Shown here: positions 18,033 to 25,533 of the stretch, piece after piece | Numbering within the stretch: position 1 is the stretch's first letter | Layout: each line of letters opens with the position of its first letter | Notes under the pieces: generated by a model | Seen by the model: the letters and a program-made list of their open reading frames with translations, nothing else | Database searches by the model: none | What the model was told of the DNA's origin: nothing | Assembly: GCF_001500125.1 (NCBI RefSeq) | Contig: NZ_LQIV01000026.1 | Location: 1 to 49,126, forward strand | From: Mycobacterium sp. IS-1742 | GTDB taxonomy: Bacteria; Actinomycetota; Actinomycetes; Mycobacteriales; Mycobacteriaceae | DNA length: 49,126 nt | Direction of reading: 5' to 3' | Program-made: the position numbers and the translations under genes

Positions 18033-19631
18033 ATGCGCGTTCTTGGAAGAGTGCGGCTCTCGCGAGCCTCTGAGGAATCTACAAGCGTCGAGCGTCAGCG
18101 CGAGCTAGTCGAGAACTGGGCCACCGCGAACGGTCACCAGATTGTCGGCTGGGCCGAAGACCTGGACGTGTCGGGTTCGATCGATCCGTTCGATACGCCG
18201 GCGCTGGGCCAGTGGCTCACGGAGCGGCGGAGCCACGACTGGGACATTCTCGTCGCGTGGAAGCTGGACCGGCTCGGTCGAGACGCGATCCGGCTCAACA
18301 AGCTCTTCCTGTGGGCGCAGGAGCACGGCAAGACGGTGGCGTCCTGCAGCGAGGGCATCGACCTCAGCACGCCGGTCGGTCGGCTGATCGCCAACGTCAT
18401 CGCGTTCCTGGCCGAGGGGGAGCGCGAGGCCATCAGTGAGCGGACCCTCGCATCGCAGAGAAAGCTCCGCGAAACAGGGCGCTGGGGTGGCGGCAAGACC
18501 TTCTACGGCTACAAAGCCGCAGAGCGTGAGGGCTCCGCCGGGTGGGAGCTGGTGCCCGACGAGCACGCCGCGTCGGTGCTGCAGTCGATCATCGACAAGG
18601 TGCTCGACGGTCAATCGACCGAATCGATCGCACGGGAGCTGAACGAGTCAGGGGAGTTGTCGCCGTCTGACTACCTCCGTCAGCGGGCTGGGAAGCCCGT
18701 GCGTGGCACGAAGTGGAGTAACGCCCACATCCGGCAGCAGCTCAGGTCCAAGACCCTGCTGGGGTACGCCACCCACAACGGCGCTACCGTCCGGGACGCA
18801 GAGGGCAGGCCGGTGCTGAAGGCCCCTCCGCTGATCTCGCAGGACAAATTCGCCCAGCTTCAAGGCGTACTCGAGTCGCGGTCGTTCAAAGTGACGAACC
18901 GCTCGGTGAATGCAAGTCCGCTGCTCGGGGTCGCACGCTGCGGAGTGGTGCTGCACAAGCCTGACTGCGAGTACGCAGATGGACTGTGGACCCCACCCCG
19001 GTGCGATTGCCAGCCCTGCGGCAAGCCGATGCACTCACGGCAGCACCGTAGGGCGGGGAAGGTCTACAGGTACTACCAGTGCAACGGTGGTGCCGACGGG
19101 CACCCGAAGACCCACGCCGCCAACATCGTCAAGGCCGAGGAACTCGAGGAAGCGTGCCGTGACACGTTCCTACGTGACCACGGACACGAGAAGGTGAAGG
19201 AGCTGGTCCACATCCCAGCCGAGGACCACCAGGCCGAGCTGGAAGAGGCGAAGCGAGCCGCCGAGGAGATCGTCCCGATGCTGAGCAAGGCAGCGTCGAC
19301 GACGATGCAGAGGCTGTACCAGGGCCAGCTAGAAGCCCTGGACCGCCGTATCGCCGAACTGGAGGGGCTACCGGAGTCGGCTGCTCGGTGGGAGTGGCGA
19401 GAGCGTCCTGAGACCTACACGGAGGTGTGGGAGAACGCTGACGCCGAGGGGCAGCGTCAGCTCCTGCTCAAGCGAAAGGTCCACGTCGAGGCAGTCGCGC
19501 TGAAGGGGGAGGGCCGGTACCGACCGGACGCGTTCATCCACATGTTTTCACTCGACATCGACCCGGAGGAGTTCAAGGCAAGGGAAGCCCGCGCCGCCGA
19601 GGAGCGTGAACGCTACGGCGTCCCGAGCTGA
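18033..19631 (+). CDS. Large serine integrase (Bxb1/phiRv1 type)
   Basis: The 532-residue site-specific recombinase integrates the element. The resolvase domain (about 1-150) shows GRVRLSRASE with probable nucleophile Ser10, SVERQRE at 18-24, and WKLDRLGRDA at 76-85. It is followed by a recombinase domain (about 160-290; KTFYGYKA, LLGYATHNGATVRD), a zinc-ribbon with CDCQPCGKPMHS and YYQCNG, and a coiled-coil region (about 400-450). Overall layout and motifs such as AEDLDVSGSIDPFD and GYATHNG match Bxb1 integrase. It is transcribed inward, about 110 bp from attL. Confidence 0.95.
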   Translation: MRVLGRVRLSRASEESTSVERQRELVENWATANGHQIVGWAEDLDVSGSIDPFDTPALGQWLTERRSHDWDILVAWKLDRLGRDAIRLNKLFLWAQEHGKTVASCSEGIDLSTPVGRLIANVIAFLAEGEREAISERTLASQRKLRETGRWGGGKTFYGYKAAEREGSAGWELVPDEHAASVLQSIIDKVLDGQSTESIARELNESGELSPSDYLRQRAGKPVRGTKWSNAHIRQQLRSKTLLGYATHNGATVRDAEGRPVLKAPPLISQDKFAQLQGVLESRSFKVTNRSVNASPLLGVARCGVVLHKPDCEYADGLWTPPRCDCQPCGKPMHSRQHRRAGKVYRYYQCNGGADGHPKTHAANIVKAEELEEACRDTFLRDHGHEKVKELVHIPAEDHQAELEEAKRAAEEIVPMLSKAASTTMQRLYQGQLEALDRRIAELEGLPESAARWEWRERPETYTEVWENADAEGQRQLLLKRKVHVEAVALKGEGRYRPDAFIHMFSLDIDPEEFKAREARAAEERERYGVPS

Positions 19632-19634
19632 CGT

Positions 19635-19754
19635 ATGACAGATGACCGACGCCTCCAACCGACGCTCCCGTCGCCGGATCCGTGGCCGCGCATGCTCGCT
19701 GGACACGTTCGGCGCCAACCGCGAGACCGCGACTCACCTAGGAAGACCACTTGA
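19635..19754 (+). CDS. Possible 39-residue protein translationally coupled to next gene
   Basis: ATG 19635 opens a 39-codon frame (MTDDRRLQPTLPSPDPWPRM...) lying directly after the integrase stop. Its TGA overlaps the TTG start of the next gene as TTGA, suggesting coupling. The composition is Arg/Pro-rich and no domain is visible. Another frame from ATG 19642 overlaps it, so the call is tentative. Confidence 0.25.
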   Translation: MTDDRRLQPTLPSPDPWPRMLAGHVRRQPRDRDSPRKTT

Positions 19755-20341
19755 ACCTCGATTACGAAGACTTCGACAGCGGCGGCATGACGCTGCATAA
19801 CCCAGCGGCTGGGTGGACCCGGCTCCCGTACCACATGTACAAGCTCACCAGTGAGTTCCGGCAGAAGCAGCTATGGAAGCCGCAGTTCGACACCAGGAAC
19901 CCCAATGGGACCACAGTGAAGCGGTGGGAGGTGCAGGGAGGCACCTGCGTAGAGATGCGTGGAACCAGGTCGTGGTTCGGCCAGTGCAAGTGCGGGTGTT
20001 GGATCTACTCCGAGCGCGACGTGTCCACCCCGGAGTTCCGAGGGCGAGGGAACAGGGGACCAAAGGGCCCGTGGCCCAAGTACTGCGCCGGGTGCCGGGA
20101 ACGTCGCCGCCAGGAATCAATCGAACGCAGGCGCGAGGCCAAGCGCAAAAGCGACCGCGAGCGCATCGCGGACAAGCGGTTCACCGACCGCGAGGAAGCA
20201 AAGTTCAACGCGGATCGGGCCCCATCGGATCGCGGATGTAGCGAAGCGGATGATCACGCAAAGTGGGCGGAAGAGGATCGCGAGGCAGCCTTGCGGTATC
20301 AGCAGCGGCGCGGTGTGCGCTCGCCGTATGACCGGGTCTGA
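19751..20341 (+). CDS. Zinc-ribbon-like phage protein of unknown function
   Basis: A 196-residue protein with TTG start at 19751 behind AGGAAG at good spacing. The middle contains two Cys clusters (GQCKCGCW and KYCAGCRER), which could bind one zinc. The C-terminal third is highly charged and probably helical (RRRQESIERRREAKRKSDRERIADKR). I recognise no named family. Position right after the integrase and nucleic-acid-like basic helix suggest a DNA- or RNA-binding role in the element. Confidence 0.6.
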   Translation: MNLDYEDFDSGGMTLHNPAAGWTRLPYHMYKLTSEFRQKQLWKPQFDTRNPNGTTVKRWEVQGGTCVEMRGTRSWFGQCKCGCWIYSERDVSTPEFRGRGNRGPKGPWPKYCAGCRERRRQESIERRREAKRKSDRERIADKRFTDREEAKFNADRAPSDRGCSEADDHAKWAEEDREAALRYQQRRGVRSPYDRV

Positions 20342-20399
20342 CAGCAGATGCAGAGACCAGGATAGATTAGATCGCCTAAGCTGTCGCACAATCAGTAAC

Positions 20400-20672
20400 A
20401 GTGGATAGTGAGGGCCGAGAGGCTCCCAGTGATTCTGCGTGCTTGAGAGTCGCACCCGCCGGTGCGCCTCGTACGCGGACGGTGCCACATCCGGGCCACC
20501 CGCCGACGGTCGGCTCTCTCCCCGGCCGTCACAAACTTGCCGACACCGTGGTGGGTATGTCGGCTGGACGCTGCGGCCTTGAGCCCTCGTCCCTCCCCCG
20601 GAGTCCATACTCCTGCAGCCATGCTCCGGGGCTTGAGCTTCTCGCTCGGACCACTAGGTCCGGGCTTTTTGT
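20400..20672 (+). ncRNA. Candidate structured non-coding transcript ending in an intrinsic terminator
   Basis: The 417-bp gap 20342-20758 holds no convincing protein frame on either strand, yet ends in a strong rho-independent terminator at 20645-20672. Several G/C-rich self-complementary stretches (for example CGCCGGTGCG near 20456-20466) lie between. A TAAGCT at 20377 could act as a -10. These signs fit a small regulatory RNA or long leader, but no known RNA family is recognised. Confidence 0.3.
20645..20672 (+). terminator. Rho-independent terminator
   Basis: CTCGGACC-ACTA-GGTCCGGG forms an 8-bp stem (one G-T wobble) with a 4-nt loop (20645-20664), followed by CTTTTTGTTT. This is unusual in a high-GC host and clearly intrinsic. 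It separates the integrase-side genes from the replication and head genes. Confidence 0.8.
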
Positions 20673-20758
20673 TTGACATCAACCGATAGATCGCCTGTCA
20701 GCGGCAGGCGTCCCACCGATGGCCCGTCAGCGGCGGGCCGGGAAGAGATCAGTAGCGA

Positions 20759-20905
20759 ATGCCCAGATGCACCTTGCCTGGACACAACGAGTTCAAGCAC
20801 GCGGCCTGCGTCGAATGCCGACGCCGACGCCAGCGCGAGTACATGGCCGAATGCCGTGCAGCTCGACGCCGGCTGAAGGCGATCGAAGCGGCCCTGGCCG
20901 TCTAG
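20759..20905 (+). CDS. 48-residue zinc-binding small protein
   Basis: ATG 20759 to TAG 20903-20905. The N-terminal half reads CTLPGHNEFKHAACVECRRR, a Cys-x5-His and CxxC arrangement able to bind zinc, followed by an Arg-rich helix and a hydrophobic end (AIEAALAV). GGGAAGAG lies upstream. Small zinc-finger proteins of this sort occur in actinophage early regions. Function unknown; it could be a regulator or recombination directionality factor. Confidence 0.5.
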   Translation: MPRCTLPGHNEFKHAACVECRRRRQREYMAECRAARRRLKAIEAALAV

Positions 20906-21012
20906 TACTTCAACCCCCGGATGGGGTGAGAAACCGCTCCAGCGACCGCTGAGAGCTCAACACAGCCTGCCCAGGTGGCAGGCGATCAACCACTCGAAAG
21001 AGGTAACCGCAC

Positions 21013-21255
21013 ATGTCAGACCAGGACCGCGTGACGATCTACGACCTGCCTGAGTTCTGGCAGGAGAAGATCCGCCAGTACCGCCGCGAGAACCACAGCC
21101 TGCGGAAGCGGCTGCGGACCACCGAGCAGCTCTCGGCTGACCAGGAGCTGCCAGCGAGCTGGGCCAAGAGGCTCCGCAAGCTCCGTGACGAGAACGTACA
21201 GCTTCGCCGGGAGCGCAACGCTCTCCGCGACGAGCTGGCCGCTCGCAATGGCTAA
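21013..21255 (+). CDS. Small coiled-coil protein in replication operon
   Basis: This 80-residue protein starts at ATG 21013 with AAAGAGGT upstream. It is largely helical and charged (WQEKIRQYRRENHSLRKRLRTTEQL, KRLRKLRDENVQLRRERNALRDELAA), with heptad leucines suggesting a coiled coil. Its last eight bases overlap the start of the replication-type gene (ATGGCTAA), indicating translational coupling. No named family is recognised; it may be an accessory factor or repressor. Confidence 0.65.
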   Translation: MSDQDRVTIYDLPEFWQEKIRQYRRENHSLRKRLRTTEQLSADQELPASWAKRLRKLRDENVQLRRERNALRDELAARNG

Positions 21256-22099
21256 TCGCAACCTCGTCAAGCACCACGGCCTGGTCGATGACAAGCGAGG
21301 GGCTCACGCCCCGGCTGGAGGGTTCTTGTACGCAGGGATCCCGATGGAGCTTGCCCGAGATGGCAAGCTCTCGTACCTCGCTCGGTCGGTCGCCATGTAC
21401 GTCTGGTCACACACCGAGAAGTGGCAGCAATCGGCATCAGCCGTCGCGGAAGCTCTCGGCATGGACCGGGGCTCGGTAGCCAAGGGTTTGGCCGAGCTGC
21501 AGGAGCACCGCTGGATGGTTCGAGAGGTTCACCAGACCGTCGGCCCCAGCGGCAAGCCCCGCACCGTTCGGGAGATCTGGCACCTGCAGATGTCCAATCG
21601 ACGGTTCTCCAATGAGCGGGTTCGGGAGCTGAGTGCTCCCTCGGACGTGCGGGCCACACCCGCACCCTCTGACCAGACGTGCGGGCCACACCCGCACGGG
21701 GGTGCTGATGACACCAGCACGGGGGGTGTGGACGACACCCGCACCATAGAGATCGATGACAGAGATGCATCCGCAGAGATGCATCGAAGTAATGCAAGAA
21801 CTGATCAGGACGAGACCGGCCTTGGGAGCCGGTCTCTAGCGGTTGAGGGATCAGAGGCACCAAGGGGTGCTGATGGTCGGGGCTCGGGGAGCCCCTCCCA
21901 GGAGGCTGCCTCGTCGGCAGCCGAGTACAGACCTGACGGTCTGCAACCAGCAACCGCTACCGGGTCACCGTTCGATGGCCCGTTCGCCAGCGAGCCCGCA
22001 CGGCGAGCTGAGTCAGCAGCCCGTGAGGAGCGGGCCGCACGGTATCTGGAACCTGCAACCGCAGCCACACCATGGCCCCCGGATGACCCGTGGGCCTGA
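21248..22099 (+). CDS. Replication-type winged-helix protein containing iteron-like array
   Basis: The 283-residue protein has an N-terminal helix-turn-helix/winged-helix segment: FLYAGIPMELARDGKLSYLARSVAMYVW followed by SASAVAEALGMDRGSVAKGLAELQEHRWMVREVHQT. This pattern is seen in phage and plasmid replication initiators and DnaD-like proteins. From about residue 130 it becomes low-complexity and hydrophilic, and this half of the gene holds repeated DNA hairpins. The start overlaps the upstream gene by 8 nt. The initiator role is inferred from the HTH, gene order and the repeats inside the gene. Confidence 0.6.
   Translation: MANRNLVKHHGLVDDKRGAHAPAGGFLYAGIPMELARDGKLSYLARSVAMYVWSHTEKWQQSASAVAEALGMDRGSVAKGLAELQEHRWMVREVHQTVGPSGKPRTVREIWHLQMSNRRFSNERVRELSAPSDVRATPAPSDQTCGPHPHGGADDTSTGGVDDTRTIEIDDRDASAEMHRSNARTDQDETGLGSRSLAVEGSEAPRGADGRGSGSPSQEAASSAAEYRPDGLQPATATGSPFDGPFASEPARRAESAAREERAARYLEPATAATPWPPDDPWA
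21644..21895. repeat. Iteron-like inverted/direct repeat array, candidate replication origin
   Basis: GTGCGGGCCACACCCGCAC, itself a 7-bp-arm hairpin, occurs twice (21647-21665 and 21679-21697, 32 bp apart). It is followed by GTGCTG-N7-CAGCAC, GGTGT-N5-ACACC, and two AGAGATGCATC copies (21761 and 21775) in a lower-GC patch. Two more hairpins follow: GAGACCGGC-N7-GCCGGTCTC (21812-21836) and GGGGCTC-GGG-GAGCCCC (21879-21895). The 32-bp offset puts the copies in different codon frames, so the DNA rather than the protein is conserved. Confidence 0.55.
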
Positions 22100-22128
22100 T
22101 CGACAACCGAACACCCAACCGCGAGCCC

Positions 22129-22160
22129 TGGCCTCACAGCCGGGGCTCTCGTCGTCTGGG
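22129..22160 (+). terminator. Weak terminator-like hairpin after replication gene
   Basis: GAGCCC (near 22123-22128) and GGGCTC (near 22143-22148) can pair around a G/C-rich loop, followed by TCGTCGTCT rather than a clean U run. Coordinates are approximate. It probably attenuates rather than stops transcription from the replication gene. Confidence 0.3.
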
Positions 22161-22229
22161 CGCAACCGCGCCTTCACACCCAACGACGCGACCGGCATCC
22201 AGGCCGATCGCTCAACACGAAGGAGAGAG

Positions 22230-22382
22230 ATGAATCAACTGGAGAGAGCGATCGAGGCAGCCGCCGAGGGCGGTGGCCCGGAGCGGACCTACGAGGTCGG
22301 CCCGGACGCCGTGATCCGGCTGGCCGAGGGCGCCGGCCATCTGCTGACCGACGCGACGATCACGCACTGGAGCGTCGACTAG
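22230..22382 (+). CDS. 50-residue hypothetical protein
   Basis: ATG 22230 follows a strong AAGGAGAG Shine-Dalgarno. The product is acidic and helical (NQLERAIEAAAEGGG, DAVIRLAEGAGHLL). Its TAG is followed immediately by the ATG of the next gene, so they are co-translated. No family is recognised. Confidence 0.55.
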   Translation: MNQLERAIEAAAEGGGPERTYEVGPDAVIRLAEGAGHLLTDATITHWSVD

Positions 22383-22649
22383 ATGACCGCCGACGAGAAA
22401 GAGCAGGCATTCCTGCGACACGTCTACAGCACCGAGAACTACTTCGCCGCCGTCCGAGAGAACGGCGGGACCCCGTGGTGGGAAGACCCCGAGCACCTGG
22501 CGAAGCTCGAGCTGGCGTTCCCCGGTATCTCGAAGCATCCGGGCATCGAGGCTCGGAGGATGTTCTTCACCGGTCGCTACACCCGTCCGCAGCCGCCCGA
22601 GAGGATGCACACCGACCTGGCGCAGATTCGCGAGAGCGCGACAGCGTGA
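22383..22649 (+). CDS. 88-residue hypothetical phage protein
   Basis: ATG 22383 directly abuts the previous stop. The sequence is mixed charged and aromatic (AFLRHVYSTENYFAAVRENGG, WWEDPEHLAKLELAFPG) and looks like a small folded alpha/beta protein. Its TGA overlaps the GTG of the next gene. No named domain is recognised. Confidence 0.55.
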   Translation: MTADEKEQAFLRHVYSTENYFAAVRENGGTPWWEDPEHLAKLELAFPGISKHPGIEARRMFFTGRYTRPQPPERMHTDLAQIRESATA

Positions 22650-22909
22650 GCGAGAAAATCTGCAAGGAATGCCGCACACGCCAGCCGGTGGCCGAGTTCC
22701 CCGCGGATCGGTGGGGCAGGCCCGACACCCGACAGTGCCTTCAGTGCGTAGACGAGAACACGCCGCTGCTGATGACCCGCGTCGAGGCCGCTAAGCACCT
22801 CGGCGTGACACAGGACGACTTCGACCGTCTCGGGCTGGCCGTGGCGGGCTCATACGCCCCGCCGAAGCGTGCCGCGGTCGCACGGTTCGCGAGAGCTGAT
22901 TTCCCGTAG
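22646..22909 (+). CDS. Zinc-ribbon plus HTH small DNA-binding protein, possible excisionase/RDF
   Basis: An 87-residue protein from GTG 22646, whose start overlaps the previous stop (GTGA). The N-terminus has a CxxC...CxxC zinc-ribbon (KICKECRTRQP and QCLQCVDEN). The middle MTRVEAAKHLGVTQDDFDRLGL resembles a MerR/excisionase-type HTH, and the C-terminus is basic. Such small proteins often act as recombination directionality factors or transcription regulators. The assignment is inference from architecture only. Confidence 0.5.
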   Translation: MSEKICKECRTRQPVAEFPADRWGRPDTRQCLQCVDENTPLLMTRVEAAKHLGVTQDDFDRLGLAVAGSYAPPKRAAVARFARADFP

Positions 22910-22931
22910 AGAAAGCGCAGGTAGAAGCCGC

Positions 22932-23396
22932 ATGAGTTTGGAAACCCTCCAAAACAGCAAGCCGAACACCCCTCCCGAGGGTGGTCGCACCGGAGAGGCC
23001 CATGAAGCGCCACAGAACGGCTCTGAGCAGCACTCAGGATCCAAGCTCCACCGGGAGGCAGCGGCCTACCGGGTCAAGCTGCGGGAGACCGAGGTTGAGC
23101 GTGACACGCTGAGCCAGCGGGTCGAGCGGATGCAGCGTGCCGAGGTCGAGCGCCTGGCCTCCGACGCCCTGAGCCATCCGGCTGATCTGTTCTCGCTGTC
23201 GAGCAACGAGCTGGCCGACTACCTCACCGAGGACGGGGACGTGGACGCCGAGAAGGTGGCCGCGGATGTGGCCGCGGTCCTGGCCGAGCGGCCTGGTCTG
23301 CGGAAGAACGCCCCGGCGTTCGACCCCTCACAGGGTCGCGGAGGCCAGCCCGCGGCGAAGCCGACGCCGAGCTGGGGAGCACTTCTCAAGAGCTAG
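22932..23396 (+). CDS. Capsid scaffolding protein
   Basis: The 154-residue protein has a disordered N-terminus, then a long coiled-coil (KLHREAAAYRVKLRETEVERDTLSQRVERMQRAEVERLASDAL), an acidic segment (SNELADYLTEDGDVDAEKVAADV), and a basic or Gly-rich tail ending SWGALLKS. This helical, low-complexity layout directly before a capsid gene is typical of tailed-phage scaffolds. Length is within the 150-250 residue range. No protease gene is nearby, so maturation may be scaffold-exit or helper-dependent. ATG 22932 has weak Shine-Dalgarno support. Confidence 0.72.
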   Translation: MSLETLQNSKPNTPPEGGRTGEAHEAPQNGSEQHSGSKLHREAAAYRVKLRETEVERDTLSQRVERMQRAEVERLASDALSHPADLFSLSSNELADYLTEDGDVDAEKVAADVAAVLAERPGLRKNAPAFDPSQGRGGQPAAKPTPSWGALLKS

Positions 23397-23511
23397 ACCC
23401 GCAACACTTTGAACGCTGATCGGCAGTCTGTGGCTGCTTAGCGTTCCACGCAGTGGGGCTGTGCCCCAACAGATCTCAGTCTGTGACTGAGTGACTGCAA
23501 TCAAATTACCC

Positions 23512-23535
23512 AAGGCACCCCAGAGAGGGTGCCTT
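23512..23535 (+). terminator. Hairpin between scaffold and capsid genes
   Basis: AAGGCACCC (23512-23520) and GGGTGCCTT (23527-23535) form a perfect 9-bp stem with a 6-nt loop followed by TCTC. It ends about 22 bases before the capsid ATG. It could be an attenuator, an mRNA-stability element raising capsid yield relative to scaffold, or a partial terminator. Confidence 0.55.
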
Positions 23536-23557
23536 TCTCATGTCCGAGGAGGACAAC

Positions 23558-24388
23558 ATGGCAATGCAGCATTCGAGCACCAACGACGCCTTCACCCCGC
23601 AGGACTTCGGCGCGCTGCTGAACACCGCGCTCCAGTCGGAGTCGGTCGCTCTGCAGACCTCGACGGTCGTCAAGACCGACAAGGTCTCGATCACCTTCCC
23701 GATCTGGGACGAGGATCCGGCTGTGAACTGGCTGACCGAGCTGGGCACGATCACCGCCACCGATGGCAACACCGAGGGCGTGACGGTCACCCCGAGCAAG
23801 GTCGGCGGCATCACCCGCCTGTCCAACGAGCTGGCTGACGACAGCTCCCCCGAGGTCGCTTCGCTGGCCGTGCGCGGCCTGGTGAACCAGATCAGCCACG
23901 GCATCGATAAGGCGTTCGTCGGCAACACCACCGCGAACGGCCCGTCCGGCCTGCTGTCGATCACCCCGTCGGTGGTCGATACCGGCGCTGCGATCGCCAA
24001 CACCGATCCGTTCGTCCAGGCGGTCTTCAAGGCCAAGGCGGTCGGCGCGAAGCTGACGCACTGGCTGATGGCCCCGGCCACCGCCGAGACCCTGGCGAAG
24101 ATCAAGAAGGCCAGCGGCTCCAACGAGTCGCTGATCGCGTTCGACGCCAAGGGCGAGCTGTCGGTCCTGGGCCTGCCGGTCCTGACCCACCCCGGCGTGG
24201 ATGCCGCGACGTTCTTCTGGGGCATCCCCAGCGACCGCATCGTGACCGTGCTCCGCAAGGACGCCGAGGTCACCCGCTCGAAGGACTCCGGGTTCTACAA
24301 CGACGCGCTCGACGTGCGGGCAATCACCCGCGTCGGCGTCGGCTTCCTGCATGAAGCCGCCGTCATTCGGGGGCACGACGCAAGCTGA
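23558..24388 (+). CDS. HK97-fold phage major capsid protein
   Basis: The 276-residue capsid protein starts at ATG 23558, six bases after GAGGAGG; ATG 23540 is in frame but less well placed. Capsid-family features are the N-arm (SSTNDAFTPQDFGALLNTALQSES), E-loop and beta-rich segments (VVKTDKVSITFPIWDEDPAVNW), P-domain spine (DSSPEVASLAVRGLVNQISHGIDKAFVGN), and a C-terminal A-domain with GFYNDALDVRAITRVGVGFLHEAAVI. Such proteins assemble into icosahedral heads. At about 276 residues it is at the short end for HK97-type capsids. Confidence 0.85.
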   Translation: MAMQHSSTNDAFTPQDFGALLNTALQSESVALQTSTVVKTDKVSITFPIWDEDPAVNWLTELGTITATDGNTEGVTVTPSKVGGITRLSNELADDSSPEVASLAVRGLVNQISHGIDKAFVGNTTANGPSGLLSITPSVVDTGAAIANTDPFVQAVFKAKAVGAKLTHWLMAPATAETLAKIKKASGSNESLIAFDAKGELSVLGLPVLTHPGVDAATFFWGIPSDRIVTVLRKDAEVTRSKDSGFYNDALDVRAITRVGVGFLHEAAVIRGHDAS

Positions 24389-24398
24389 GCGATTCCGT

Positions 24399-24426
24399 TG
24401 GGGACGGCTTACTGCAGCCGTCCCCA
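24399..24426. terminator. Bidirectional hairpin between capsid and HEPN gene
   Basis: TGGGGACGGC-N8-GCCGTCCCCA is a perfect 10-bp stem (24399-24408 and 24417-24426). It lies between the capsid stop and the convergent HEPN-gene stop, so it probably separates the two transcripts. No U run follows. Confidence 0.55.
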
Positions 24427-24440
24427 GCGGCGTCTCTAAC

Positions 24441-25406
24441 TCAATTGCTGGCTACATCCTTCAAGTACTGCCGAACGGCTCCGATGAGCACAGGCACGTC
24501 GGTCGCAAGACTGAGTTGGTATGCGCCGTAAGTGATCAATCCGTCGATCACAACACGGTTGTGATCAAAGATCGTCAATGCGTCAGGGTGCGGAGCGTTT
24601 CGCACGTTACCTAGCGCTCGATCCTCGATGTGCTCATAGGCGTTTCGGATCTCCCGCACCGCAACACACCGCGTGGTGATGTCGGCTGGAACCGCCGCAG
24701 CGGCGTTGATCGCAGTTCCTGCCTGCATACACATGTCGACGGCGCGGCCCAGTGACACGACAGCCAACTCGGTCGCACCGACGAGTTCGAAAACGGCGCG
24801 GCGGACGGCTGGAGCACCCTCTGGGTCGCTCTGACGAAGTTGGTCGATCCGCTCGAACAAGGTTTGCGCTTGGTCGAGTCGACGCGCCGCCGCCAGCAAG
24901 TAACGCCGCTTCTCGTCAGAGAAGGAGGTTCCAAACGACATCCATGTGAAGAGAACGGGTGTAAGCGGAACGTACCCGCTGACGCCTTGCCCCTCCCATT
25001 CGTCGACATAATCCAGCTCGATGACAACGTCCTCAAGTACAAGCTGGTCGCCGGGTCGCAGGTGACATCGACGCCCGTCGTCGTGTTCGCCGAATCGTAG
25101 GGTCCGCGCGAACACCCTTCCAGGCTCCTCCCGAAGAGGTACGACGCGCTGCGGCAGTAGGTAGCCGCTTGTACCCTCCTGCGTCGTGTGGTGACTTATG
25201 TGCGAGATGTGTTCCAGCGCAATGACTTCATCGCCTTCATATACTGGGACACGCTCGGAGTCTGGGTCGCACGGGTCTGCAGCGCGAACATACAATCTGT
25301 GGCCATCGCGTGAATGAAAGATCGCACGTTCGGGCTCGTTCCAGTTTTCGCGTTGCACAGTGCCGATGTATGCGATGGGCGCCCGATCATCCGCGACGTA
25401 GTTCAT
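24441..25406 (-). CDS. HEPN-domain protein, candidate RNase effector
   Basis: The 321-residue protein starts at ATG 25406 after GAAGGAGATGTG. Residues 1-150 are beta-rich with no recognised family (AYIGTVQRENW, HRLYVRAADPC, GYLLPQRVVPL). The C-terminal half is helical and holds VREIRNAYEHIEDRALG; R254-N255-x3-H259 is the RX4H catalytic motif of HEPN ribonucleases, which dominate toxin-antitoxin and abortive-infection systems. The gene is antisense to the head operon, between capsid and terminase. Function is inferred from motif and context and would need confirmation. Confidence 0.6.
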   Translation of the reverse strand: MNYVADDRAPIAYIGTVQRENWNEPERAIFHSRDGHRLYVRAADPCDPDSERVPVYEGDEVIALEHISHISHHTTQEGTSGYLLPQRVVPLREEPGRVFARTLRFGEHDDGRRCHLRPGDQLVLEDVVIELDYVDEWEGQGVSGYVPLTPVLFTWMSFGTSFSDEKRRYLLAAARRLDQAQTLFERIDQLRQSDPEGAPAVRRAVFELVGATELAVVSLGRAVDMCMQAGTAINAAAAVPADITTRCVAVREIRNAYEHIEDRALGNVRNAPHPDALTIFDHNRVVIDGLITYGAYQLSLATDVPVLIGAVRQYLKDVASN

Positions 25407-25533
25407 CACATCTCCTTCACTCGCTGCCCTCGCCGAAGGAGTTGCAGGCTGATCACTACGCGAGCGGCGCCCGCGCCGTCTAAGCCAGGTCCAGCTCACC
25501 GGGCGACAACTGCCCCGGACCCCGCGAACGGAG

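Noticed and set aside
20392..20682. 96-codon minus-strand frame across the terminator
   Set aside because: It starts beyond the terminator hairpin and has low-complexity composition; the structure fits a non-coding segment better.
20719..20952. 77-codon plus-strand frame
   Set aside because: The alternative frame 20759-20905 has a coherent Cys/His motif, while this one is Arg/Pro-rich with no domain.
22090..22231. Short GTG frame after the replication gene
   Set aside because: It is Arg/Ser/Pro-rich, spans a terminator-like hairpin, and ends overlapping a better-supported start at 22230.
23501..24376. Minus-strand frame opposite the capsid gene
   Set aside because: The capsid on the plus strand has a good Shine-Dalgarno and family features; the antisense product is a compositional shadow.
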